Of a DNA stretch of 64,000 nt, positions 56,172 through 63,943 are shown piece by piece. The stretch comes from Helicobacter sp. NHP19-012 (lineage in GTDB: Bacteria; Campylobacterota; Campylobacteria; Campylobacterales; Helicobacteraceae): NCBI RefSeq assembly GCF_019703325.1, contig NZ_AP024819.1, positions 124,001 to 188,000 on the forward strand, given 5' to 3'. Numbering within the stretch: position 1 is the stretch's first letter; each line of letters begins with the position of its first letter. A program made the position numbers and the translations under genes. A model generated the notes under the pieces. That model saw nothing but the letters and a program-made list of their open reading frames with translations. It was not told where the DNA came from and did no database searches.

Positions 56172-56530
56172 ATGTTTATGAAGAGGTTCGGGCTTGGTAT
56201 GGGGTGTTGTGTGCTTTGGCTAGCGTGGCGTTGGCTAAGAGAAATGGCGTGTATGTGTCGGGCGGTTTGCAATACACCTTAGTAAAAACCACCATTTCTG
56301 GGAGGTGTATGCCAATGAGGCGTGGCCTTTTGCCTTGAGCGGTTACACCTCGGGGATGAGCAATATGCATGCTTTAGCCTCAATGCGGGCTATAAGTGGG
56401 GGCAGATTACCTTTTTAACTTCATTGACAAATACAAAATGCAGGTGGGCTTTTTAGGGGTTGGTGCTTGCGGGCAGTTCGTGGAGCAACTCGTAGGCTTC
56501 CTATGTCAAAAACCTAATGCCCCGGAGTAA
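56172..56530 (+). pseudogene. Decayed outer-membrane beta-barrel protein gene
   Basis: ATG 56172 (AAGG upstream) begins a signal peptide (M-F-M-K-R-F-G-L-G) that loses frame near 56208. A shifted frame continues A-L-A-S-V-A-L-A then KRNGVYVSGGLQYTLVK, typical of a mature Helicobacter porin-like N-terminus. Farther on, FSLNAGYKWGQITF and NFIDKYKMQVGFLGVG occur in yet other frames, ending at TAA 56528. At least three lesions and a total length far below a normal barrel show a dead, shortened gene. Confidence 0.75.
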
Positions 56531-56644
56531 ACGAGAACTCCAAGCCAATGTGGAAGGATTCATAAAAAACATATCGGTATAAAAAGTTGCCACACTTATA
56601 ATTTGCTAACTAGTCAAATGGTAGGGCTTTGGCTAAAAGCGTGC

Positions 56645-56650
56645 TATAAT
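56645..56650 (+). promoter_or_regulatory. Probable -10 box (TATAAT) for the small lipoprotein
   Basis: TGCTATAAT, an extended consensus -10, lies 32 bases before the ATG at 56682. This is one of the best promoter matches in the window. Confidence 0.65.
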
Positions 56651-56681
56651 GGCGGGTTTAAAATTGATAAAGGAAAAGATC

Positions 56682-56888
56682 ATGAAAAAACATATTTTGT
56701 ATGCTACCTTTTGCACCGCTCTTTTAATGACAGCTTGCACAAGCCAAAGCACCCCCACCAAAAGCGCAGCACCTAGCAAATCTACCACAGCGAAAAAAGC
56801 CCCTACACAAAGTGCACAGCAAGGTGCACAGCAAGACCAAGACGATGACATCAACTACGAAAGACCTCTCATTAGAGGGAAAAAGTAA
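56682..56888 (+). CDS. Small Gln/Ser/Lys-rich lipoprotein
   Basis: The 68-residue precursor has a lipoprotein signal peptide MKKHILYATFCTALLMTAC with lipobox MTAC. The mature part is low-complexity (Thr, Ser, Lys, Ala, Gln) with a repeated AQQGAQQ element and an acidic DQDDD stretch before YERPLIRGKK. AAAGGAAA and a strong promoter precede it. No family recognised; it may be a cell-surface anchor or a structural lipoprotein. The in-frame ATG at 56649 overlaps the -10 box and is rejected. Confidence 0.75.
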   Translation: MKKHILYATFCTALLMTACTSQSTPTKSAAPSKSTTAKKAPTQSAQQGAQQDQDDDINYERPLIRGKK

Positions 56889-56985
56889 GGCAATGCAAGC
56901 CGGGTTAAAGGCATTATAAACCTTACAAACTGATACATATAAAGAATAGCTAAAAAACATCTTAAACGGGTCTATGAAGGAAAAA

Positions 56986-57063
56986 TGGTCGGAGTAGCGG
57001 GATTCAAACCCACGACCTCACCCACCCCAAGGGTGCGCGCTAATCAGACTGCGCCATACTCCG
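56986..57063 (-). tRNA. tRNA-Pro (anticodon GGG), CCA encoded
   Basis: On the minus strand the acceptor stem CGGAGTA pairs with TACTCCG followed by ACCA. The D arm contains AGTCTGATTA, the anticodon stem CACCC/GGGTG encloses loop TTGGGGT giving anticodon GGG, and the T arm is GTGGG-TTTGAAT-CCCGC. All stems pair, and C1-G72 with A73 fits proline identity. The length is 78 bases including CCA. Confidence 0.96.
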
Positions 57064-57096
57064 TAAAGGGCTAATTCTATCCAAACAAGATTAACT

Positions 57097-58194
57097 TTAA
57101 CTTAAGTTTCGTACAAAGTTTCGCACTTGCAAATCCAAAGATTTGATTTGCTCTAAACTCTCTAAGGGGGGTAGATTGTCTTTAAAGTGCTCTAAACTTT
57201 GTGCTACCAATGTCCTCATTTTTCCAAAAGAAATGCCCCCCGTTTTAAAGGCTTTTAGAGCTTCTTCATTGCTGGCATTCAGCACAACACCTAGTTTTGG
57301 CTGTTGTAATAACAAATTTTTAAAGCCCCAAAGGGGATACCTGATCAAATCGATGGGTTCAAAGTTTAGCGAAGTGTTAAATAAATCTAAGGGTTTCATA
57401 GGGGCATTTAGAGCATTTTTGGGGCTTAAAGCATGGATAATGGGTAGGCGCATGTCTGGCTGACTAAGTTGGGCGTGCCAGCTTTGGTCTTTAAAGCGCA
57501 CAAGCGCATGCACACAAGAGCTGCGCTCAATGCATGCCTCCACTTTGAGTCCTCCAAAGAGCCAATATGCTTCTAAGACCTCAAAAAGTTTATTGATCAT
57601 GCTTGCAGAGTTGATTGTGATGTCTATTCCCATTTGCCAGTTGGGATGTTTAAGCACTTCGCTAAGGCTTTGGTGTGCGATTTGCTCTAGGGGAGTGTCG
57701 CGCAAAGCCCCTCCACTAGCGGTTAAAAATAAAGCATCTATGCATTCTTTTGGCGTGTTTTTAAGCAAAGAGTGGAGGGCAAAGTGTTCGCTGTCAATGG
57801 GCAAAATTTGTGCGTCCTTTAAGAGCCACCCACCCACTACCAACGATTCTTTATTGGCTAAAGCTAAAGTTTTACCTGCCCTCACAGCGCATAGACTAGG
57901 CTCAAGCCCCCCAAAGCCTACAAGAGCATTCAACACGAGTTCACTTTTAGAACTCACCACCATTTGGGCAATCCCCTCTGCCCCGATAAAGACTTCTGTG
58001 CCCGTGGGGGCTTTTAGGTGAGGGTAGTCTTTTTCATCTAAGATAGCGATTTTTTTGGGCTTATGTGTAGCGATTTGGGCATTTAATAATTCCACATTGC
58101 GCCCCGCACTTAACGCCTCTATGGGCAAGTTAAAAAATTGCGCCACTTCTAGAGCTTGTCGCCCTACTGAGCCTGTGCTACCTAAAATGATCAT
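57097..58194 (-). CDS. dxr: 1-deoxy-D-xylulose-5-phosphate reductoisomerase
   Basis: First committed enzyme of the MEP isoprenoid pathway. The 365-residue protein begins MIILGSTGSVGRQALEVAQ (NADPH loop). ALANKESLVVGG, PIDSEHFALHSLL and TASGGALRDTPL are metal and substrate motifs, followed by NWQMGIDITINSASMINK and NASNEEAL. It overlaps cdsA by four bases. Isoprenoids made here feed the UbiA, UbiX and MiaA enzymes elsewhere in the window. Confidence 0.97.
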   Translation of the reverse strand: MIILGSTGSVGRQALEVAQFFNLPIEALSAGRNVELLNAQIATHKPKKIAILDEKDYPHLKAPTGTEVFIGAEGIAQMVVSSKSELVLNALVGFGGLEPSLCAVRAGKTLALANKESLVVGGWLLKDAQILPIDSEHFALHSLLKNTPKECIDALFLTASGGALRDTPLEQIAHQSLSEVLKHPNWQMGIDITINSASMINKLFEVLEAYWLFGGLKVEACIERSSCVHALVRFKDQSWHAQLSQPDMRLPIIHALSPKNALNAPMKPLDLFNTSLNFEPIDLIRYPLWGFKNLLLQQPKLGVVLNASNEEALKAFKTGGISFGKMRTLVAQSLEHFKDNLPPLESLEQIKSLDLQVRNFVRNLS

Positions 58195-58982
58195 AAAGAC
58201 ACTTCTAGGGTTGCCTTGGTGCGCAGCAAAAAGTGCAAACTCACAGCAGCAAAAAACATGGCATCCAAGCGGTCCAACACCCCCCCATGCCCGGGTAAAA
58301 TATTCCCGCTGTCTTTGATGTTGGCTCGCCTTTTTAAGGAGCTTTCATATAGGTCGCCCCAAATCGCACTGATTGCCATGATGGCACTTGCAACAAAAGC
58401 GTAGAGAAAACCCATATACTTTAGCCCCACCAGTCCCCCCACCACACTAGCCAACATGAACCCAATGAACGCCCCCTCAAAAGTCTTTTTAGGAGAAGAG
58501 GGGCTTAGGGGGGTATTGCCAAAAAGCCGGCCGCCAAAATACGCCCCTACATCGGTTGATACCACCACCACCACGAGCCACACCACCGCCATTACCCCAA
58601 ATCCTTTAAACAAAGCCAAAATGTAGACAAAGGGTAATGTGGGGTAAAGAAAGACTAAGGCATGGCTCACATCTAAAGCCCGATAAGCCAAATACCCGAT
58701 TATGAACATGCCCACAAAGAACACGCTTTCAACGGGGGGGGTTAAATAGACTAAAAACCACACAAAAATTAAGCCTACATAGTGCCACACACTAGGCGTA
58801 GAACCATAAATTTTTTGGTAAATTTGTAGAGCCTCATGCCCCCCAATTAAATAGGCGATCCCAAGCACTGCCCAAAACACCCACATAGAGTTTAAAGAAA
58901 GCACCACAATGGCTAAAAGAAGTAAGACCGCCCCTGTGATGTAACGCGCCTTTTCCCCTAAAAATTTTGATTTAAGCTTCAT
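58191..58982 (-). CDS. cdsA: Phosphatidate cytidylyltransferase
   Basis: Makes CDP-diacylglycerol, the precursor of phosphatidylserine and thus of the Psd substrate. ATG 58982 with AAGGA upstream gives 263 residues starting MKLKSKFLGEKARYITGAVL with about eight helices. The signature STDVGAYFGGRLFGNTPLSPSSPKKTFEGAFIG region is present in part as DVGAYFGGRLFG and PKKTFEGAFIG, and GDLYESSLKRRANIKDSG ends in HGGVLDRLD. The frame extending to 59030 is not supported. Confidence 0.95.
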   Translation of the reverse strand: MKLKSKFLGEKARYITGAVLLLLAIVVLSLNSMWVFWAVLGIAYLIGGHEALQIYQKIYGSTPSVWHYVGLIFVWFLVYLTPPVESVFFVGMFIIGYLAYRALDVSHALVFLYPTLPFVYILALFKGFGVMAVVWLVVVVVSTDVGAYFGGRLFGNTPLSPSSPKKTFEGAFIGFMLASVVGGLVGLKYMGFLYAFVASAIMAISAIWGDLYESSLKRRANIKDSGNILPGHGGVLDRLDAMFFAAVSLHFLLRTKATLEVSL

Positions 58983-59130
58983 GGCAATCCTTAGTACACA
59001 AAAGTAAAACCAAGACATAATCAAAAGCACCGATCAAAACCCAAAAACCCACTTTAACCATAGCTAGAAACACGACCGCTGTCGTGGTGTTGAGAGTGGT
59101 GGTAACAAGCTTAAATCGCCCACGCATCTA
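58983..59130. other. Region before cdsA with an in-frame continuation of the tiny membrane ORF
   Basis: On the minus strand, directly after the tandem TGA TAG that ends the tiny membrane ORF, the same frame resumes with an ATG at 59127 and stays open to 58972, coding about 51 residues including a hydrophobic segment (AVVFLAMVKVGFWVLIGAF). It overlaps the cdsA start. It may be the second half of a membrane protein broken by stops, or chance. Confidence 0.3.
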
Positions 59131-59301
59131 TCACACGCCCATTAAAAACACAATGGCGGCAACAAAAGGCAACTCTGCAATGTCTAGCTTGGGCGCATTT
59201 AGACTCTGCTGTATGCTCTCCAAATGGGCAGACATCGCTAACACAAAACCACCCATAAACCCTATCCAAGGGATGTAGCGGCTGATACTCGGCTGCGACA
59301 T
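59131..59301 (-). CDS. Tiny putative membrane protein
   Basis: A 56-residue ORF with ATG at 59301 preceded by AAGGATTGCT, the same ribosome-site pattern as cdsA. It has two hydrophobic stretches (WIGFMGGFVLAMSA and LPFVAAIVFLMGV) joined by a polar loop with ESIQQSLNAPKLD. It ends with two consecutive stops, after which the frame continues. No family recognised; it could be an intact micro-protein or the front of a broken gene. Confidence 0.4.
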   Translation of the reverse strand: MSQPSISRYIPWIGFMGGFVLAMSAHLESIQQSLNAPKLDIAELPFVAAIVFLMGV

Positions 59302-59367
59302 AGCAATCCTTGAAAAATAAAATAAAATTTTCATTGTAGAGTAAAAGGACTTGTAGTTTGTTTAAAA

Positions 59368-61086
59368 CTACCAGCGGTAGCCTAAAGATGCGGAGAAAAT
59401 ACGCAATTGTCCTAAATCGTTAGATTGGTAGTAGCTGTTGCGGTTGCTTTTAAAGGTGAAAGTCCCCCCCCAGCCGATGTCAAAGCCCCTAAAGTTGTAT
59501 TTCGCTCCAAAGGCGATGGTGTAGCCATTGGAGTCGGGAATGCCAATCGCCTCTTGGGGGCTAGGGGCTTGGTCGTAACTAAACGCCCCCATAAGGCGCA
59601 AAGATCGCCCCATATAAGTCGCCCCTAACCTAAAGGTGTTGGTGTCGCGCCAGCCCGCCCCCATGTTCATCACCCCACTAAAATCTGCCAAGCCGACCAT
59701 TTTTTTGAGGGTGGCTGAATTTAGATATTGCACGGTGCCCCCGATGCCCTGATAACTCGCATTGGCAAAGTCGGGGGTGACTAAGAATTTATTGCCCTGC
59801 GACCAAAAAGTGCGCCGATACACCCCCTCAAGGCGCAAATGGTGCTTAAAAAACTCGTGGGCGTAGGCGATGTCGATCATTTCGGGCAAGGACACATTGA
59901 TGTTTAAATGCCCCCGTGTGAGCACATTCCCTAAACTTGGACCTAGCTCGGTGAGGGCGGTCAAATTCCCGTGCATGTTAAAGGTAACGCTGCTGTTATA
60001 GACCACAGAGAACATGCCATTGTCAAACACGCGCATGCTCGCCGCTGCCCTATAGCCCCCGCTCCACGCACTGCCATTGCTCTGTTGCACGACCTGAGAA
60101 GTCCCATAGAGATTAGAGTCGGCTTGTGTGAGCCCACTATCTTCCATGATTTGCTTAAGCCCATAGTAATAAGCCTCGCAGGTGGGGGAATTTTGGTTCA
60201 TCTCAGCCGTGCAAGCCATAGCAGGTTGGTAGCCAATGCTAGCAAGCTTATTGCGCATGCTAGCGGGCACTTGCTGGCTAAAGACATTGTTAGGCAAACC
60301 CACAATTTGGCTACCCTTAAGCACAGATGCGCCGTGTAAGGGCACATACACAGTGTTGTTAAAACTGCCCGTGGCATAAAGCCCGCGCCCCGCCACGCCC
60401 ACAGAAAAGCGGTTTTTAATGGTGTAGCTGATGCTGGGGGCAAGCTCGACCATCATGATAAAAACATCGCGCAAGAACTCTCCCCCGGGTCCGTGCCACT
60501 TCATGCCAAGCCCTGAGGGGGCGGTAAAGCTCCCCCCAAAGGTGAAACCATTGTGTGTGCGGCTTTTATAAAAAAATTTAGGCAGGATAAAATTTGTCGT
60601 GCCTGTCCAGCCGGGCACCACTTGGTTGCTTGGCATGGAAGCCACCGTATAGACTTTTTGTTTAGTGAGGTTTTCTAGATTACCGATAAATTCATTTAGG
60701 GCTTTCCAACCCCCATTGATGAGCGTGTCAGCAGCTGACTTGGCGACCCCTCCAGCCCCCAAAATGTTGATGATACCCTCATAGTTTTCCGGACCCCCCA
60801 TTTTAAGGCTTGTGATGGAATATAAACCTTGGTTGCTGCTAGGCACCATAAACTTAAAAGCGGGGATATTAATGACCGTGCTGGTTACTTCAAATTCGCT
60901 ACGATTCTCCCCCCAATCGTTGGCAAAGCCCATGTTTGCTGGGTTGTAATAGCTCGCGTCTGCCCCCCTAGCCCCGGCGACATACGCCGAGCCTAAAGCC
61001 GTGCCATTGAGGCTTTGTTCGGAGATTTGAAATCCATTTGCCACCAAAGACACCGGTAAAAGAGGGCATAAAAAGCGTAAACGCAA
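59368..61086 (-). CDS. FadL/OmpP1-type outer-membrane transport protein
   Basis: A 14-strand barrel expected to admit long-chain fatty acids or hydrophobic compounds. The 572-residue precursor has a short signal peptide (LCPLLPVSLVANG) and the family N-terminal plug GFQISEQSLNGTALGSAYVAGA followed by DASYYNPANMGF. Many alternating strands follow, ending in LRIFSASLGYRW with an aromatic C-terminus. The TTG start follows AGGGAG. It is the third gene after flgP and the His-rich lipoprotein, an order I recall from H. pylori. Confidence 0.9.
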   Translation of the reverse strand: MRLRFLCPLLPVSLVANGFQISEQSLNGTALGSAYVAGARGADASYYNPANMGFANDWGENRSEFEVTSTVINIPAFKFMVPSSNQGLYSITSLKMGGPENYEGIINILGAGGVAKSAADTLINGGWKALNEFIGNLENLTKQKVYTVASMPSNQVVPGWTGTTNFILPKFFYKSRTHNGFTFGGSFTAPSGLGMKWHGPGGEFLRDVFIMMVELAPSISYTIKNRFSVGVAGRGLYATGSFNNTVYVPLHGASVLKGSQIVGLPNNVFSQQVPASMRNKLASIGYQPAMACTAEMNQNSPTCEAYYYGLKQIMEDSGLTQADSNLYGTSQVVQQSNGSAWSGGYRAAASMRVFDNGMFSVVYNSSVTFNMHGNLTALTELGPSLGNVLTRGHLNINVSLPEMIDIAYAHEFFKHHLRLEGVYRRTFWSQGNKFLVTPDFANASYQGIGGTVQYLNSATLKKMVGLADFSGVMNMGAGWRDTNTFRLGATYMGRSLRLMGAFSYDQAPSPQEAIGIPDSNGYTIAFGAKYNFRGFDIGWGGTFTFKSNRNSYYQSNDLGQLRIFSASLGYRW

Positions 61087-61095
61087 ACAAGCTCC

Positions 61096-61719
61096 CTACT
61101 GTGGGTGGTATTGCTCGATCACCACGGCCGTGCCGGTGGTCATGTTTTGGAACAAGATTTTTCCAAAGGTGCGCTCGTAGTAGATGAGTTGCCCGTTTTC
61201 CACAAAGCGTTGGATGAGCGTGCCATTGGGGGCGATCTGCTTGCCGATGCCTTGAAAAATATCCCGCCCTAGGACTATGTCGTCAAAAAGGTCGCCATAG
61301 CTCACCTTGCCAAACATATCCCTAGCTGCGCTCCACTTCGCCGTGCAAGTGCCCGAAAAACAGATGTAGTTTTTTTTGATGACAATGTCGCCAAAACGGT
61401 GGCTGAGTTTGTAGAGCACCAACTCCAAATCCCCCTCTTTGGTGCGCCCGATTGTGCCGTAGTCATAAAAACGCAATACAGGCGTGTAGATGTAAATGAG
61501 CTTGAATTTTTCTAACTCTTGCTTGATCTTGGCTTCTTGTTCTCTTTCGCGCTGGGCATAACTCTTTTTAATGAAAAGTTTTTTATGGGGCTTATGAGGT
61601 TTATGGGACTTATGAGACCTATGGGGTTTTTTAGGTTTGGGTTGGTGGTGGCAAGCACTCACAAGAAAGCCAAGAAACCCAATGGCTAACAACCGCCCCC
61701 ACAAAGCACCCCAGCGCAA
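61096..61719 (-). CDS. Lipoprotein with His/Lys-rich linker
   Basis: The 207-residue precursor has lipobox VSAC at about residue 23, followed by a repetitive His-Lys-Pro linker with four to five KPH/KSH units coded by imperfect 9-12 base repeats. A charged helix then leads to a globular part with YICFSGTCTAKWSAARDMF and a final strand TAVVIEQYHP. The two Cys may form a disulfide. It lies 16 bases after flgP and nine bases before the FadL-like gene, so all three are likely co-transcribed. Function unknown. Confidence 0.8.
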   Translation of the reverse strand: MRWGALWGRLLAIGFLGFLVSACHHQPKPKKPHRSHKSHKPHKPHKKLFIKKSYAQREREQEAKIKQELEKFKLIYIYTPVLRFYDYGTIGRTKEGDLELVLYKLSHRFGDIVIKKNYICFSGTCTAKWSAARDMFGKVSYGDLFDDIVLGRDIFQGIGKQIAPNGTLIQRFVENGQLIYYERTFGKILFQNMTTGTAVVIEQYHPQ

Positions 61720-61735
61720 AATCTAGCCCACTGCC

Positions 61736-62407
61736 CTATCCGCGTGCGCGGTTAAAGACATTATACCAAATGCGCCCGTCCAATTTGAGCTCCATGCTCA
61801 CTTGGCAAAGCCCGTCTTTGTAGATCGTTTCGGTGATCTCGGCGTTGCGGATCAAGGCATTGACTTTTGTTTTAATCACAGAGTTTTGTAAAATCATGTC
61901 CTTGACCGTGTCGGTCGCATTCACGCGGATCCCATACATTTTTTCGCCTAGTTGGCGGTAACCATCCACAATCGCCGCCCTTTTGGCTAGAGCCAAAGCC
62001 TGAGAGGGTGAAATGGTTGATTCGGGTGCGACACCCATCCCCACTGCGCTAAGTTCGATGATATTAGTAGGGGTGAGGATCGGAGTGTTGGTGATCATGG
62101 CACTCTCACCAGCAGAAGGCGCAACGCTCTGGGAGGAATTGTCAAAGCGAGTTTCGATCTGTGGAGAAGAGGAGGCGGGTTTGGGAAAAACGGGCATGGA
62201 ACGGGGGCTGCGCCCATTGTTAAAAGTCGTGGGGGGGTAAATGGGGGCTTGTAAGCCTGTGGCTGAGGGTGGGATGAGCTGCGTAACACCGGGCTTTTTA
62301 AACCAACCACACCCTACAAATCCTGCAACCAATCCAACGGATAGGCACAAAGAGGCGGCTTTCTTTAAAGCACCAACGCCGAACGCCAAATTCGCTTCTT
62401 GCTTCAT
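61736..62407 (-). CDS. flgP: FlgP/LPP20-family lipoprotein
   Basis: FlgP forms a basal disk around the flagellar motor in Campylobacter and is needed for sheathed-flagellum motility in Helicobacter. ATG 62407 gives about 223 residues with signal peptide and lipobox GFVGC. A Pro/Ser-rich linker leads to the conserved C-terminal domain with PSQALALAKRAAIVDGYRQL and GEKMYGIRVN. Together with flgA, the TPR protein and flgZ, this is one of four flagella-linked loci here. Confidence 0.85.
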   Translation of the reverse strand: MKQEANLAFGVGALKKAASLCLSVGLVAGFVGCGWFKKPGVTQLIPPSATGLQAPIYPPTTFNNGRSPRSMPVFPKPASSSPQIETRFDNSSQSVAPSAGESAMITNTPILTPTNIIELSAVGMGVAPESTISPSQALALAKRAAIVDGYRQLGEKMYGIRVNATDTVKDMILQNSVIKTKVNALIRNAEITETIYKDGLCQVSMELKLDGRIWYNVFNRARG

Positions 62408-62437
62408 CACACAAACCTTTAAATGATTTAAGCCCCC

Positions 62438-62443
62438 ATTCTA
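62438..62443 (-). promoter_or_regulatory. Probable -10 box (TAGAAT) for the flgP transcript
   Basis: On the minus strand GTGTTAGAAT lies about 31 bases before the flgP ATG, just past the modB stop. It is of sigma-70 type; no sigma-54 GG-N10-GC element was seen. Confidence 0.4.
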
Positions 62444-62454
62444 ACACAAAAACC

Positions 62455-63132
62455 CTAAAATTTGTAAAAAGCTTGCCAGCGTTTTTGAAGAAGGAGTGTG
62501 CCAAAAAGGAGTGTAAAGCTCAAAATGCTTAAAGTGAGGGCATACTGATTGGCTAGGGAAAAATTATTTGCTTCAGCTTGGGTGTAAATGGCGATGCTTG
62601 CCACTTTTGTTTGCCCTTCAAGCCCGCCCCCCACCATCATGACCACCCCAAACTCGCCTATGGTGTGCGCAAAAGTCATGGTGGCTGCCATGAGTAGGGC
62701 GGGCTTAATGTTGGGTAAAAGCACCCGAAAGAAAGTAAAAATTTTGCCTTTGCCCAGCGTGTAGCTGGCTTCTTTTAGCGACTTTGGCAAACCCTTTAGG
62801 GCGTTTTGGATGGGGTTTACCATAAAGGGTAAAGAGAAAATGACGCTGGCAAGCACCAAACCGCTAAAGCTAAAAACAAAACGGATGTGAAACTTTTGCA
62901 AAAACGCCCCCAGGGGGCTTGTGGGCGCAAAGAGCACCAAAAGATAAAAGCCTAGCACCGTGGGAGGCAAGACTAAAGGCATCCAAGTTAAGGTTTCCAC
63001 CAAAAGTTTGAACACCCCGTCTTTAAACGCCAAATACGCCCCCAAAGCTAGCCCGATGGGGTATAAAATCAAGGTCGTGAGGCCCGCCAACTTGAAGGTG
63101 AGGGCGAGCGTGGCGATGAAATCAGTTGTCAA
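62455..63132 (-). CDS. modB: Molybdate ABC transporter permease
   Basis: Inner-membrane permease of the molybdate importer. The 225-residue protein has about five helices and the ABC-docking EAA loop in LKEASYTLGKGKIFTFFRVLLPNI (E-A-x3-G). GEFGVVMMVGG and the PLVLPPTVLGFYLL opening match ModB. It overlaps modA by 11 bases. The ATPase gene modC, which normally follows, is not at this locus: flgP starts 48 bases later. Confidence 0.94.
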   Translation of the reverse strand: MTTDFIATLALTFKLAGLTTLILYPIGLALGAYLAFKDGVFKLLVETLTWMPLVLPPTVLGFYLLVLFAPTSPLGAFLQKFHIRFVFSFSGLVLASVIFSLPFMVNPIQNALKGLPKSLKEASYTLGKGKIFTFFRVLLPNIKPALLMAATMTFAHTIGEFGVVMMVGGGLEGQTKVASIAIYTQAEANNFSLANQYALTLSILSFTLLFGTLLLQKRWQAFYKF

Positions 63133-63844
63133 AGGGGGCGATCAAATAGCCATAGGCTTTTAAAAGGGCTTGCCCTTTGGCGCTTAAAATGAAACTTTCA
63201 AATTCTTTGGCTAATTTTTTGCCCCCGCCCCATTTAGTGAGCACCATTGCTTGCTCTATGGGGCTGTAATACTCTTGGGGTATGACGAAATAATGCGCCT
63301 TTTTATCCATTAAAGAGAGGGCGCTAAAGCCTAGCTGTGCGGCTTGACTAGCAACATAGGAGGTTGCCTGCCCCACGGAGTTGGCCTCGGCGATCTTAAG
63401 CTGCAAAGTGTCGGCAAGGCGCAATTTTTTCAACACTTCCATGCCTGCGCGTCCATAGGGAGCAAGGGTGGGGTTGGCGATGGCCAAATGGTCGTAAGAA
63501 TCGCGCAGCGCGTCTAAGGATTTGACCGGCTTAGTTGCGCTCCAAAGCACCAAAACCCCTCTAGCATAGACTTGCACGGGGTAAGAGGTGTAGCCGCCTC
63601 GCACCAATCGTAGGGGGCGGGCTTTATCGGCACTGATGAACAAATCATAGGGCGCGCCTTGGGTGATTTGGTTAAACAACTGCCCTGAAGAACCAAAGCT
63701 GATTAAAACTTTATCCTTGGGGTGTTGCTTTAAAAACGCGGTTTTGATCGCCTTTAGGGCTTGGCTTAAATTTGCTGCCGCCGCAATCTTGATCTGTGCT
63801 CCAAAGCAAGAACACATCAACAAAGCGAAAATGAACAAACGCAT
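63122..63844 (-). CDS. modA: Periplasmic molybdate-binding protein
   Basis: Captures molybdate for the ABC importer. The 240-residue precursor has a signal peptide (LFIFALLMCSCFGA) and family motifs AAANLSQALKAIKTAF, VLISFGSSGQLFNQI, GAPYDLFISAD, ANPTLAPYGRAG and EANSVGQATSYVASQAAQLGFSAL. The mature protein begins near residue 17; no diacylglyceryl lipobox is clear. A consensus -10 box lies just upstream. Confidence 0.95.
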   Translation of the reverse strand: MRLFIFALLMCSCFGAQIKIAAAANLSQALKAIKTAFLKQHPKDKVLISFGSSGQLFNQITQGAPYDLFISADKARPLRLVRGGYTSYPVQVYARGVLVLWSATKPVKSLDALRDSYDHLAIANPTLAPYGRAGMEVLKKLRLADTLQLKIAEANSVGQATSYVASQAAQLGFSALSLMDKKAHYFVIPQEYYSPIEQAMVLTKWGGGKKLAKEFESFILSAKGQALLKAYGYLIAPFDN

Positions 63845-63865
63845 ATAAATCCTTTCTATGTGAAA

Positions 63866-63871
63866 ATTATA
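63866..63871 (-). promoter_or_regulatory. Probable -10 box (TATAAT) for modAB
   Basis: On the minus strand TATAAT lies about 22 bases before the modA ATG, with a second TATAAT 12 bases farther upstream (63878-63883). The paired ATTATA hexamers could also be a repressor site, but no known operator matches clearly. Confidence 0.45.
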
Positions 63872-63912
63872 ACTCTAATTATAAGCTCATACAGACAAAT
63901 ATTGAGTTGTGC

Positions 63913-63918
63913 TACAAT
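63913..63918 (+). promoter_or_regulatory. Probable -10 box (TACAAT) for the gene at the right edge
   Basis: TGCTACAAT lies 26 bases before the ATG at 63944 and diverges from the modA promoter. Confidence 0.45.
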
Positions 63919-63943
63919 GCTCGATTTAGCCTAAAGGGAGTGC

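Noticed and set aside
56986..57063. tRNA-Pro as an integration site for a mobile element
   Set aside because: No integrase, direct repeat of the tRNA 3' end, or phage-like genes flank it.
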